A stretch of DNA of 16,326 nt from JACCYQ01 sp036675565 (lineage in GTDB: Bacteria; Bacteroidota; Bacteroidia; Chitinophagales; Chitinophagaceae), in contig JAKFER010000180.1 of NCBI GenBank assembly GCA_036675565.1, positions 1 to 16,326 on the forward strand, given 5' to 3'. The position numbers and the translations under genes are program-made. Of the stretch, positions 1 through 8,000 are shown one piece after another. The notes below the pieces were generated by a model, which was given only the letters and a program-made list of their open reading frames with translations, did not search any database and was not told where the DNA came from. The number at the start of each line of letters is the position of its first letter. Within the stretch, counting starts at the first letter, position 1.

Positions 1-427
1 GAACGGTATTATGACCAACCAGGGTACTAACGTTAATGGATGGGCGAACACTGTCTACCCTGTAATAAAATCGTTTTATATCCGCTGCTGACCCGCCGCA
101 ATTACCTGTAATTACGGTTGTAACGCCATCATAAATATAATTCGCAGCCTCTGGCGTTGAAATGATGCCACCTTCAATATGTCCATGAACATCAATAAAT
201 CCCGGGGCTACTACCAAACCTTTTGCATCAATCGTTTTATTTGTCGTAAGAGAAAGGTTTTTTCCCATCTTAACGATCCTGCCATTTTTTACAGCGATAT
301 CAGCATAAAACCAGGAATTACCAGTGCCATCAATGATCCGCCCATTTTTAATTAAAATATCTGCATCAGTTTGGGCGAAAGAACAAACTGAAAAAAATAA
401 AGCCAGGAAAAAAAAGAAAGATTTCAT
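1..427 (-). CDS. N-acyl-D-amino-acid deacylase / D-aminoacylase family amidohydrolase, N-terminal part
   Basis: Only the first 142 codons are in the window; the gene runs off the left edge. It starts at the ATG complement at 425-427. The first 19 or so residues form a signal peptide ending in SFAQ, so the enzyme should be exported. Residues 22-75 are the small beta domain seen at the front of amidohydrolases (ILIKNGRIIDGTG, then a second KNGRIV). PGFIDVHGH at 75-83 supplies the first two metal-binding histidines (H81, H83). GVTTVITGNCGG (101-112) and LVGHN (136-140) match conserved blocks of D-aminoacylases, enzymes that remove the acyl group from N-acyl-D-amino acids. The block after HGH (IEGG) differs from the more usual HTHxD form, so substrate assignment is uncertain; a dipeptidase or other amidohydrolase role is possible. 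It lies 81 bases beyond a serine hydrolase gene on the same strand. Confidence 0.85.
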   Translation of the reverse strand, partial: MKSFFFFLALFFSVCSFAQTDADILIKNGRIIDGTGNSWFYADIAVKNGRIVKMGKNLSLTTNKTIDAKGLVVAPGFIDVHGHIEGGIISTPEAANYIYDGVTTVITGNCGGSAADIKRFYYRVDSVRPSINVSTLVGHNTV

Positions 428-508
428 TTTATTTTATTTTTTATCAATGATGAACCCATAAAAGTTCAACCGGTATTTTGTAAGATTTTTAAAAGTTAAT
501 GTCACTGT

Positions 509-1600
509 TTATTTAGATGAATATCCGGGATTAAATATTAGTGATGTGAATTCATTTATCATTTTGCCAAGTTCCGGGTATGCATTATTGCTTAAAAGAA
601 TAATAGTTTTTTCAGCATCCAAATAACGAACGATTTGCGTTTTGTACCCTGGATTATCTCCTGTATGGCTGACCGTTTTCCCATGCTTGGGATCTTTATC
701 TATCATCCAGCCAAACCCATAATAACTTTGTTCTCCATTTAATAATGTCATTGGTTGATAAGCTGCATTCAGCGTACTTTGCTTAACAAGTCTTTCGGAG
801 TGTAAAGCCTGGTTCCATTTCAAAAGATCTTCAGCATTTGAACTGACTCTTCCCGGACCCTTACGATTTCCCAGCCAAATGGTATAATCTGATGAGGGAT
901 CAGCATCTGCTCTTTTGTATAACAGATTGCCTGCATTCCAGATGTGACCAACCGTGAAATTTTTTGTTGTAGCTTTCTGCCTGGGTGTACGGATATTCGT
1001 GCTCTTCATGTGCAAAGGTTTGAAGATACACTTCCGGCTCAGTTTAATAAAATCTTTACCGCTTGCTTTTTCGGCTATGCTTGCCAGTAATACATATCCT
1101 GTATTGCTGTATTTATATTGGGTCCCCGGTTCAAATAGTTTTGGTGGTGCATATTTATTCAGGTATTCCAGTATATCCGGGTTGCCTGCAACTTTTGATT
1201 TATCCCAGTGTTTATCCATTATATCCTGGTAATCCGGCAAGCCACTGGTATGGGTCAATAAATGCCTGATCGTAATTCCCTTATATGGAATATCCAGGTA
1301 TTTTTCTATTGGGTCATCATAGTCAAGTTTACTTTTTTCCTGGAGCATCATGATGATCATGGCCGTAAATTGTTTGGAAACGGAAGCCATTTCAAAAACA
1401 TCGGAAACCAGTAAAGGTTTTTGGGATGTATAATCGCTATAGCCAAAAGCCTTATGATAAACCGGCTCTCCTTTTTCTGCTACCAGGATAACCCCACTGA
1501 ATGCACTATGGTTATTCATGATACTGTCAAATGATGCGGTTGTATGTACCTGGGCAAATACAATCGTAGGCAGCAAAAATAAAAGCGCTAAAGTCTTCAT
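509..1600 (-). CDS. Exported serine hydrolase, class C beta-lactamase / penicillin-binding-protein fold
   Basis: This 363-residue protein begins with a signal peptide (residues 1-17, ending IVFAQ), so it acts outside the cytoplasm. It carries the full catalytic set of the beta-lactamase class C / EstB / D-aminopeptidase family: SVSK at 73-76 (S73 nucleophile, K76), YSN at 164-166, and HTG at 312-314. HLLTHTSGLPDY (113-124) and FGWM (296-299) are further family landmarks. The third motif is HTG rather than the KTG of true beta-lactamases, which in this family fits esterases and peptidases better than antibiotic resistance; this is an inference from the motif. The length is normal for a single-domain member. 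It follows the penicillin acylase gene by only 32 bases on the same strand, so the two are probably co-transcribed. Confidence 0.88.
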   Translation of the reverse strand: MKTLALLFLLPTIVFAQVHTTASFDSIMNNHSAFSGVILVAEKGEPVYHKAFGYSDYTSQKPLLVSDVFEMASVSKQFTAMIIMMLQEKSKLDYDDPIEKYLDIPYKGITIRHLLTHTSGLPDYQDIMDKHWDKSKVAGNPDILEYLNKYAPPKLFEPGTQYKYSNTGYVLLASIAEKASGKDFIKLSRKCIFKPLHMKSTNIRTPRQKATTKNFTVGHIWNAGNLLYKRADADPSSDYTIWLGNRKGPGRVSSNAEDLLKWNQALHSERLVKQSTLNAAYQPMTLLNGEQSYYGFGWMIDKDPKHGKTVSHTGDNPGYKTQIVRYLDAEKTIILLSNNAYPELGKMINEFTSLIFNPGYSSK

Positions 1601-1632
1601 TTTATAATTAATAATTTATCTGGTTGGATTCT

Positions 1633-3801
1633 TTAATCCCCGGGATGATATGTTTTCTCAGCATTTTTTAATACATCTTCTTTGTAGAATAATACATCCT
1701 TAAATTTTCCTTGCGTATACATCAATGCCTGGTCATTAAAATGTGGCGATTGGGGATCGCCGCTTTGTCCACCCGCTAATAATGATTTTGCTTTTATCTT
1801 TTTTCCAAATTCAACGGCACAAATGAAACTGTTACCATTTACACCATAGCGTTTTTTTGTTCCCGGGAAATACCGGCTGCTATAAGATGGCAACATCCCC
1901 CATGCGCTAGAGGCGAATCCCACCGGCAAGCTTGGTAGTGCATCATCATATTTTAAATTCACATCGCCTGATATTCTTTGAAAACGATTGATCTCACCCC
2001 ATGGAATATTCCATTTTCCATACTTACTATTCAATTCTTTTAATACTTCCTTGAGCGGACTCAGTAGTTGTTCTGAACTGGCATCGAAAATAAAATTGGC
2101 CGTTTTTTCAACCTGGTCTTTACCCGGTGAAGCATAAATAGCGGGTAATAATTTTTGTCCCCACTCAATGGCCAATGTGGTGGCAACTGATTGTTCACCA
2201 CTTCTATAATCCCATTTCTTTAATACATCTATTGCTTTAGATAAATCTTGGATAGAACTATTTTGCTGATCACCATTTTCAGCAGCAATTATTAGGGATG
2301 GGATCAGCATTTCAAAGGCAGCTAATTTTAAATCATAGCCTGCAGCAATCACTTTATCAATGGTGTAGTCTTTATTATCACTTAAAACATCAACCGCATT
2401 AATGCCTCTGAAGTTTTCCCCATCTGGTGCCATGTAGGCAGGGTAGTTTTCTTTTTTGGGGCTGAAAGGACCAGCAGCAGTGAAAGGCGTTGAATTACAA
2501 TTTTGTATCCATCCGTTTTGGGGATTATAAATATGAACCGATTCTTTTACCGGGTGCAAACCTTTCCATTCCGTGGCGGCAACCGAACCATCAACAGGTT
2601 TTGACCAATCAAATGTTGTGTCCCTCACGGGTATAAAGTTCCCATGCCAGTATGCGATGTTGCCTTCTGCATCGGCATATACCGTGTTGTTAGAAGTGTT
2701 GACCAGCAGGTCCATTACTTTTTTAAATTCATTAAAACTTTTTGCCTTGGTACGTTGCCAGCTTTGAATAAGCCCATTCATATCCCGGTTATTGGCTTTT
2801 ACACTGATCCAGTCACCATTGCGTTTAGCCATAACGGGTCCATGATGGGTAAATAATGCGTCGATGTTTTTAGTTTGAATATCGTTCCCGTTTTTATATT
2901 TCAGGTTGATCTTCTTATTTGTCACAGGTTTTTGTTTGTTGTTATACAGGTAGGTGTAACCGTTAACTTCCTTACTGATTTTTTCTTTATAAGCATCAGA
3001 AATGTCGGTGGCACTTGATGTATGCATCCATCCCAGCTTTTCATTAAATCCCTGGTAAATAAAAAACTGGCCCCATGTAACCGCTCCGTAGGCGTTTAAA
3101 CCTTCTTCACTAACCATATGCACTTCGGGACGGAAATAAAATGTTACGTGAGGATTAATGTATAAAATTGAATTCCCGGATGCCGTGATCTTGGGTGAAA
3201 AAGCAAAACCATTTGACCCGGTTAATATTTCTTCATCTTTTTGTTTGGGTAAAGCTTTTGAAAGTTCATCACCGGAATAAAACTTTTTTAATTCAGCAAC
3301 ACTTACATCGGCAGTGCTGATTGCACCGATACTGCCATCGGTCCACAATAATGGATACCAGGGTTCAAATCGGGAAAGCAGTGCAGGTTTTACCTGCGGA
3401 TTTTTATACAGGTAGTAATTTATTCCATCGGCAAATGCTGCCAGTAATTTTTTTAACCATGCCGGCGCTTTACTATAATCATTCATGGCTTCGGTAGAAT
3501 CAATGACCAGGCGAATCATCAGGTCGTTGTAAATATCCTTTTCTCCATTTATTTCTGCCAGGCGTCCAAGCTTTTCGATGTAATTCATCTCCACTCTTTT
3601 AAAATCATCTTCACATTGGGCATAGAGCAAGCCAAAAACTGCATCCGCATCTGTTTTACCATAGATATGCGGGATGCCGAAATTATCCCGGATGATGGTA
3701 ACCTGTTTAGACTGTTTTTCCCAGCGATTGATTTCTTGCTGGGAGTATGTTTGGGACAGTAATTGAAAAGGAAATAATAAAAGCAGTAAAATACATCTCA
3801 T
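1633..3801 (-). CDS. Penicillin acylase family Ntn hydrolase (penicillin / acyl-homoserine-lactone acylase type)
   Basis: The frame is open to a TTG at 3807, but the ATG at 3801 gives a clean signal peptide (MRCILLLLLFPFQLLSQ), so I chose it (722 residues). Family members are made as precursors, exported, and cut autocatalytically so that a Ser at the new beta-chain N-terminus is the nucleophile. Here that junction is G195-S196-N197 within TGSNGFAFSP. Other family blocks are DNFGIPHIYG near residue 39-48, NPHVTF after the nucleophile, GFNEKLGWMHTS (251-262), HHGPV (319-323), ADAEGNIAYWHGN (376-388), and the C-terminal GGQSGDPQSPHFNDQ block. The reaction is hydrolysis of an amide between an acyl group and an amine; the natural substrate could be an acyl-homoserine lactone, a beta-lactam or another N-acyl compound, and the sequence does not decide. 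It lies in a same-strand run with two other exported hydrolases. Confidence 0.9.
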   Translation of the reverse strand: MRCILLLLLFPFQLLSQTYSQQEINRWEKQSKQVTIIRDNFGIPHIYGKTDADAVFGLLYAQCEDDFKRVEMNYIEKLGRLAEINGEKDIYNDLMIRLVIDSTEAMNDYSKAPAWLKKLLAAFADGINYYLYKNPQVKPALLSRFEPWYPLLWTDGSIGAISTADVSVAELKKFYSGDELSKALPKQKDEEILTGSNGFAFSPKITASGNSILYINPHVTFYFRPEVHMVSEEGLNAYGAVTWGQFFIYQGFNEKLGWMHTSSATDISDAYKEKISKEVNGYTYLYNNKQKPVTNKKINLKYKNGNDIQTKNIDALFTHHGPVMAKRNGDWISVKANNRDMNGLIQSWQRTKAKSFNEFKKVMDLLVNTSNNTVYADAEGNIAYWHGNFIPVRDTTFDWSKPVDGSVAATEWKGLHPVKESVHIYNPQNGWIQNCNSTPFTAAGPFSPKKENYPAYMAPDGENFRGINAVDVLSDNKDYTIDKVIAAGYDLKLAAFEMLIPSLIIAAENGDQQNSSIQDLSKAIDVLKKWDYRSGEQSVATTLAIEWGQKLLPAIYASPGKDQVEKTANFIFDASSEQLLSPLKEVLKELNSKYGKWNIPWGEINRFQRISGDVNLKYDDALPSLPVGFASSAWGMLPSYSSRYFPGTKKRYGVNGNSFICAVEFGKKIKAKSLLAGGQSGDPQSPHFNDQALMYTQGKFKDVLFYKEDVLKNAEKTYHPGD

Positions 3802-3905
3802 CACCAAATTTATATATTAATTCCATGCAATTTGGGGCAACCTGATTACACTGGAACGGTGATTAAAATCCAGGTATATAGATTTTGATATAAGAATTCA
3901 AATTG

Positions 3906-5471
3906 TCAACTTTTTGTAGTTGCTTTTTCAGATTTTTTTAAAAGGGTTAAAGCTGTTTCTTTTCCTTTAATGGACAGCAATTTATTGGGAGCCGATTCAA
4001 GTGATTTTTCAAACTGCACTAATGCGTCTTTTGGCCTGTTCATTTTTAGCAACCACTCACCATACATCTCATAAGAAGGTTTTACCACGTTCGGCGGACC
4101 ATATGCATATGTACTGGATGTTTCCAGCGCTGTGGCTTGTTTTAAAAATTTCTCAGTTGTGGCAGCATCTTTTTTCATCCAGGCCTGCATGGCTTTTAAT
4201 TGCAATTCTATCACTTCTGTTTTCTGCAGGTCTGCTAAAGTGGGCATACTTCGGTTAATGCTTCCGCAAACACGAATGTCATTACTATTTGTTTTTTCTT
4301 TTTCTATTAATCTTTCGCCTGCCATTTGGCGGATAATTTTATCCAGTTCTTGTTCATTTTTTTGATGATAAGCTGCCATCCCTGTAACAAAATAATTCCT
4401 TGCCCGGGTCAGTACATTCAGGTCTTTTTGCTCAAAAGAAATACCTGTTACGGCTTTGTCGTAATCACCTGTTTCGGCAAGGTATGTCGCCTTAAGGTAT
4501 ATCATATGCGATCGGGCTGCAGGACTTGGAAGTTCCTTGCAAAACTGTTGCATGCTATCAACCATGTTTCTTGCAATAGAAGTTTCACCTTGCTGTAAAT
4601 ATCCATAAAGCAACCAATGATATGAGTGATAACCCAGCGCATCATTATTTAATTTTTTTCGCTCTTTCCTGTCTTTTTCTGCGGCCCATGAAACGATATT
4701 GCTTCTTACAACTTTATCCCACATGCCCAGGGCGAGGTATGTATGCGTGGGCATGTGCAGCGCATGCCCTGCATCGGGAGCTACTTTCGCATACTTATCA
4801 GCGGTAGATAGGGCTAACGTGGCATGTTCAGGATCATCATACGCATGAATGATATAATGTAATGCCCCGGGATGTAATGGATTTCGCTCAATAACTTCTT
4901 TTGCAATATTTGCTGCCTGCTCAAAAACTTTGGTCTGCCTGCCTGCAACCGCTTTGCCAATCAGGGATAAACTATAAAATGAAGCTACCTCGTTGTTCCC
5001 CGGGTATTTTTGATAAAGTTTTTCCATGAAGGCAGCATAACTGCTGTCTCTTTCGGTTTTATTCCCCGTGCCGTATAAAATATTTACGCCTTTAATAAAA
5101 TCTTTTTCCAGTTCTGTTTTTGCTTTCGCTATTCTTTCACCTGGTGTGGGGGCTAATTGATTCAGAATGGCATTTCCTTTCTCAAAATTTTGTTCGCGCC
5201 ACAATGGATGATTATATGTCATCGCCTCACCCCAATAAGCCATTACAAAACCGGGATCAATTTTCTGTGCTTTTTGAAATGCCTCGGCCGCATCTTCATA
5301 TTCAAAACTATGCAGGTACAATAATCCTTGTTTAAAAGCTGGTTGGGCAGCATGGTTGCCGGTTACTTCAAAACTAATTTCACCCAATTGTTCTTTTGGT
5401 TGATTATTAGAAGCGCAGCTGATAAAAAGAAATGGTAGCAGTATAGATGAGATGTATTTTGCAGGTTGCAT
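3906..5471 (-). CDS. TPR-repeat lipoprotein with histidine-rich motifs
   Basis: This 521-residue protein starts with a short signal sequence followed by a lipobox-like FISC (C19), so it is probably a lipoprotein. Residues 43-75 (a tetratricopeptide with PAFKQGLLYLHSFEYEDAAE), 183-230, and about 470-510 (KPSYEMYGEWLL... then DALVQFEKSLESAP) look like TPR helices. Between residues 200 and 285 sit nine histidines in motifs: HPGALHYIIHAYDDPEH (200-216), GHALHMPTH (235-243) and YHSYH (281-285). Similar His blocks (NHxxIHAxE, GHxxHMPSH) recur in a family of bacterial TPR proteins of unknown role as I recall it, suggesting a metal or ligand site; that is inference. The gene has 98-110 base spacers on both sides, so it may form its own transcript within the minus-strand run. 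Function is not assigned. Confidence 0.82.
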   Translation of the reverse strand: MQPAKYISSILLPFLFISCASNNQPKEQLGEISFEVTGNHAAQPAFKQGLLYLHSFEYEDAAEAFQKAQKIDPGFVMAYWGEAMTYNHPLWREQNFEKGNAILNQLAPTPGERIAKAKTELEKDFIKGVNILYGTGNKTERDSSYAAFMEKLYQKYPGNNEVASFYSLSLIGKAVAGRQTKVFEQAANIAKEVIERNPLHPGALHYIIHAYDDPEHATLALSTADKYAKVAPDAGHALHMPTHTYLALGMWDKVVRSNIVSWAAEKDRKERKKLNNDALGYHSYHWLLYGYLQQGETSIARNMVDSMQQFCKELPSPAARSHMIYLKATYLAETGDYDKAVTGISFEQKDLNVLTRARNYFVTGMAAYHQKNEQELDKIIRQMAGERLIEKEKTNSNDIRVCGSINRSMPTLADLQKTEVIELQLKAMQAWMKKDAATTEKFLKQATALETSSTYAYGPPNVVKPSYEMYGEWLLKMNRPKDALVQFEKSLESAPNKLLSIKGKETALTLLKKSEKATTKS

Positions 5472-5581
5472 GATGGTTGATTTAGCCTTTTAAATTTACT
5501 TTATTATCATGAACGGGCAAGATGAGCTTGCAGTTTAACGAGTATCCCTGTAAGAGCTATCAAACCAAATCAAAAATTATT

Positions 5582-6118
5582 TTATTCGCTCTTCTCACCA
5601 ACAAACCAATGTTCTTTGTTTTTAAACAGCACATTAAAAGTGGTGAAAGTTCCATAAATGCGGGTGATGTATTGCTGCAGGTTTACTTTTTCTTCATCAC
5701 TGAGACCCTTATGCGCATTTAGCTGTTGCTCCAAAACCCTCAACCGGTCTCTTGCCATAACGAGTTTGTGAAAGAAAACATCGATCGGAATCTCTTTCGG
5801 CTTTTGACTTTTGTCTGCAGGCTGTAAAAGCATGGTGCCATTTTTCCAGCGATCACCTAAAGGCACTAATTCATTGATACCGCCCCAAAGCCGTAATATT
5901 TTCAGGAGTGATTTTTCCATATCACTTTGTGTTTCTACTTCTACCGAAACATTTTCAGGAATGATTTCATCAAGATGCGAGTCGTTTTTATCGATCTCTT
6001 TTACGCCCTGGTGTATAAATGATATGATGTAAGTGGCATACCGGATGCCGACTATAACCCCTGGTCCGTGCTGAGTATGTTGTAAGCGGGTTCCAATTCC
6101 TAAAGTCAGTTGGTCCAT
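5582..6118 (-). CDS. Conserved hypothetical protein with N-terminal CarD/KOW-like small beta domain
   Basis: A 178-residue protein with no signal peptide or membrane segment, so probably cytoplasmic. Residues 7-45 (GIGTRLQHTQHGPGVIVGIRY then FIHQGVKEID) resemble the 'G..V.H..fGxGvV' opening of small beta barrels such as CarD-type or DUF3553-like domains, which can bind RNA polymerase or nucleic acid; the match is by eye and weak. Residues 65-100 include LRLWGGINELVPLGDRW. Residues 108-150 are rich in charged helix (KLVMARDRLRVLEQQLNAH) and may form a coiled coil. The C-terminus (FNVLFKNKEHWFVGEK) is amphipathic. The start ATG lies only 11 bases from the stop of the upstream CarboxypepD_reg-like gene, which points to co-transcription. 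I do not recognise a defined function. Confidence 0.72.
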   Translation of the reverse strand: MDQLTLGIGTRLQHTQHGPGVIVGIRYATYIISFIHQGVKEIDKNDSHLDEIIPENVSVEVETQSDMEKSLLKILRLWGGINELVPLGDRWKNGTMLLQPADKSQKPKEIPIDVFFHKLVMARDRLRVLEQQLNAHKGLSDEEKVNLQQYITRIYGTFTTFNVLFKNKEHWFVGEKSE

Positions 6119-6129
6119 ATTGTTTGGTT

Positions 6130-6891
6130 TTAAAAGCTTTTTCGCTGGCGAATGTATTCTCTCAAAAATACTTCATATGAATCTTTAATGTAGGTCTGAA
6201 ACTGGAAATCGGTACTGGCCACGGTAAATTCAAAAGGAGGCCTGAACAATCTCATAAATAATTCCAGGTCTGCGCTGTCCAGTTGGGTCAGTCTTCGAAC
6301 GAGTACTTTATTAAACCGGTGGTCTACATACTTTTCTCTTTCCTGTGTCAGCAATCGTTCTTTGAACCGCACCATACTATTGTTTTTGCGAAACTGGAAA
6401 ACACGGATCAATTCATTAATATCTATCCCGGCACCCATGGGTCCGATGCTGGTCATGGTGCCAATGTTTGGTCTTTGGAATTCAAATGCTTTGGCATAAT
6501 CCTGCCGGTTTTGAATAGAATCCAGCCGATAATTTCTTGGACGGATGGTGATCTCCCTCAGGATTTCCATATTCATGGGAAGGGCAATATCAAAACGGGT
6601 GGCATCCATGATCTTAGCCACGGGGAATTTAATGGTAGGCTTATTTAAATAGGAGAACCAGACTGAATCCGTTTCTGCCACCGTGATCTCATATTTACCA
6701 AACCCATCGGTTATAGTTCCACGTCCACCTGTAGACTGAACAGAAACAGATTGAACGGGCACAGTTCGGGAACTGTCGTAAACTGTACCTTTTAATTTAA
6801 ACTGGCCATTTACCCATTGCATTGAAAACAGCAGGCAAAAAATGGTCAACAGCTTTTGTATGTTTGGTGAAATAGTCAAAGTGGAAGGCAA
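6130..6891 (-). CDS. Secreted CarboxypepD_reg-like domain protein
   Basis: This product of up to 253 residues has a signal peptide (about residues 11-30, ending WVNGQ) followed by a beta-sandwich of the CarboxypepD_reg-like type at about 31-105 (FKLKGTVYDSSRTVPVQSVSV, TDGFGKYEITV, then a region ending RFDIALP). That domain is common at the front of Bacteroidota TonB-dependent receptors and in stand-alone cell-surface proteins. Residues 110-253 (LREITIRPRNYRLDSIQNRQDY, then charged helices) have no domain I can name. No ATG lies between the upstream in-frame stop and the signal peptide: the outermost start is TTG at 6889-6891, with another TTG at 6877-6879, and the first ATG (residue 24) lies inside the signal peptide. 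The start is therefore uncertain. It sits 33 bases after the PurN fusion gene. Confidence 0.75.
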   Translation of the reverse strand: MPSTLTISPNIQKLLTIFCLLFSMQWVNGQFKLKGTVYDSSRTVPVQSVSVQSTGGRGTITDGFGKYEITVAETDSVWFSYLNKPTIKFPVAKIMDATRFDIALPMNMEILREITIRPRNYRLDSIQNRQDYAKAFEFQRPNIGTMTSIGPMGAGIDINELIRVFQFRKNNSMVRFKERLLTQEREKYVDHRFNKVLVRRLTQLDSADLELFMRLFRPPFEFTVASTDFQFQTYIKDSYEVFLREYIRQRKSF

Positions 6892-6924
6892 GTAACAAAA
6901 GAATATGTGAAAGCGAAACTAAAG

Positions 6925-7818
6925 TCAGGATTGTTTCAGCAAGGTTTCAATAACCAAAGGGTAATTAGCATGCTCCAGTAAATGTATTCTCTTTGCCAGT
7001 GTTTCCGGGGTATCATCCTTCAAAACCGGGCATTTTGCCTGGAAAATAATATCCCCGTTATCATAATGCTCATCTACAAAGTGAATGGTAATACCGCTGA
7101 AAGCGTCCTTATTTGCAATGACCGCCTCGTGAACGCGGCTTCCGTACATGCCTTTACCCCCGTAATCGGGCAAAAGAGCAGGATGAATATTTATAATAGC
7201 GCCCGGAAATGCTTTTATAAAACTGTCTGGAATCTTCCACAGAAAACCGGCCAGTACCAGCAGGTCGATTTCCAACGCTTTTAAATGATTGATATACAGG
7301 TCAGTTTCAAAAAAGGCCTCCTTTTCAAGAAAAATGGCAAGGATATTTTCCTTTTCGGCAATCTCTTTTACGCCTGCAGTGGTTTTATTATAAAGAATAC
7401 AGGAAATTTCTATTTCTTTTGAATCCCTGAAATGATCAATGATCTTTTGGGCATTGCTCCCATTTCCGGAGGCAAATATTGCTATTTTTTTAGGGTAATC
7501 CGCATGAGCTGTTGCAATCAGACCAGATTTAGCGGATAACCTGTTCGGACCAAACCTGCTGAACATCTTTTTAATGTATTGGGTGAAAAACGTGAACTGA
7601 CCCAATGGAATACTAACCAATATGACCATGGCCGGCCAAATAAGAGTCATCAACACTATATATGCAGGATAATAAAGCCACCACACTTCTATTCCTGTAT
7701 ACTCCATGATTTTACGACCTATGAGCCCGGTCAAACTACCTCCAATGGTAAAAGTTACCAGGATCAGTATCAATCTTCCCAAACTTACCTGCCATTTTTC
7801 TTTTAGTCGTTTGATCAT
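6925..7818 (-). CDS. purN: Phosphoribosylglycinamide formyltransferase fused to an N-terminal two-helix membrane domain
   Basis: Residues 110-297 form a complete PurN, which transfers a formyl group from 10-formyltetrahydrofolate to glycinamide ribonucleotide, the third step of de novo purine synthesis. Visible landmarks are IAIFASGNGSN (112-122), the catalytic triad equivalents N210 and H212 in NIHPALLPDYGGKG and D253 in YDNGDIIFQ. The purine enzyme is normally about 190 residues and soluble. Here 109 extra residues precede it: a basic start (MIKRLKEKWQ), two hydrophobic stretches (about 14-34 and 48-72, the second with WWLYYPAYIVLMTLIWPAM) and a linker. The front resembles small Bacteroidota membrane proteins that I recall as DUF6787 or 'diacylglyceryl transferase'-labelled; that match is from memory. 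The reading frame is continuous, and M85 could be an internal start giving an almost free-standing PurN. It is divergent from the act operon. Confidence 0.88.
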   Translation of the reverse strand: MIKRLKEKWQVSLGRLILILVTFTIGGSLTGLIGRKIMEYTGIEVWWLYYPAYIVLMTLIWPAMVILVSIPLGQFTFFTQYIKKMFSRFGPNRLSAKSGLIATAHADYPKKIAIFASGNGSNAQKIIDHFRDSKEIEISCILYNKTTAGVKEIAEKENILAIFLEKEAFFETDLYINHLKALEIDLLVLAGFLWKIPDSFIKAFPGAIINIHPALLPDYGGKGMYGSRVHEAVIANKDAFSGITIHFVDEHYDNGDIIFQAKCPVLKDDTPETLAKRIHLLEHANYPLVIETLLKQS

Positions 7819-7832
7819 TAAGCAATTATTTC

Positions 7833-7843
7833 AGGGGCAAAAG
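7833..7843 (-). promoter_or_regulatory. purN: Weak candidate promoter for the leftward purN-fusion operon
   Basis: On the minus strand the sequence CACTTTTGC, read toward 7818, differs from the Bacteroidota -7 consensus TAnnTTTG at one base and lies about 15-25 bases before the start codon. I could not find a well-placed TTG -33 element, so this is a weak call. Confidence 0.3.
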
Positions 7844-7869
7844 TGCAAGAAAATTTTAATAATGAGTGG

Positions 7870-7908
7870 ATTTACGTTTCATGATAGTTAATTTAAATAT
7901 TTACGTTT
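7870..7908. repeat. Direct repeat ATTTACGTTT x2, possible operator
   Basis: The ten bases ATTTACGTTT occur at 7870-7879 and again at 7899-7908, 29 bases apart start to start, which is a little under three helical turns. Both copies are followed by an ATG-containing stretch. They lie in the divergent control region upstream of the act promoter and could be a binding site for a regulator of either operon. The repeat is seen directly; the role is inferred. Confidence 0.4.
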
Positions 7909-8000
7909 ATGTGACAATCCGTGTTTAAGAAAATTAAAAAATAATTAGACTAACTGCTTGAAACCCGCTACGGATAAGGCTTAAAAAAATTTTTATAATG

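Noticed and set aside
509..1600. Serine hydrolase as an antibiotic-resistance beta-lactamase
   Set aside because: The third motif is HTG rather than KTG and the context is of other exported hydrolases, so a resistance role is not supported from sequence alone.
3801..3812. TAnnTTTG match (minus strand, 3805-3812) just before the penicillin acylase gene
   Set aside because: It ends only about four bases from the chosen ATG, so transcription would begin within the coding region; probably chance in AT-rich DNA.
5517..5531. GCAAG/CTTGC inverted repeat between the hypothetical gene and the TPR gene
   Set aside because: A 5-bp stem with a 5-base loop and no T-run on either strand is too weak to call a terminator.
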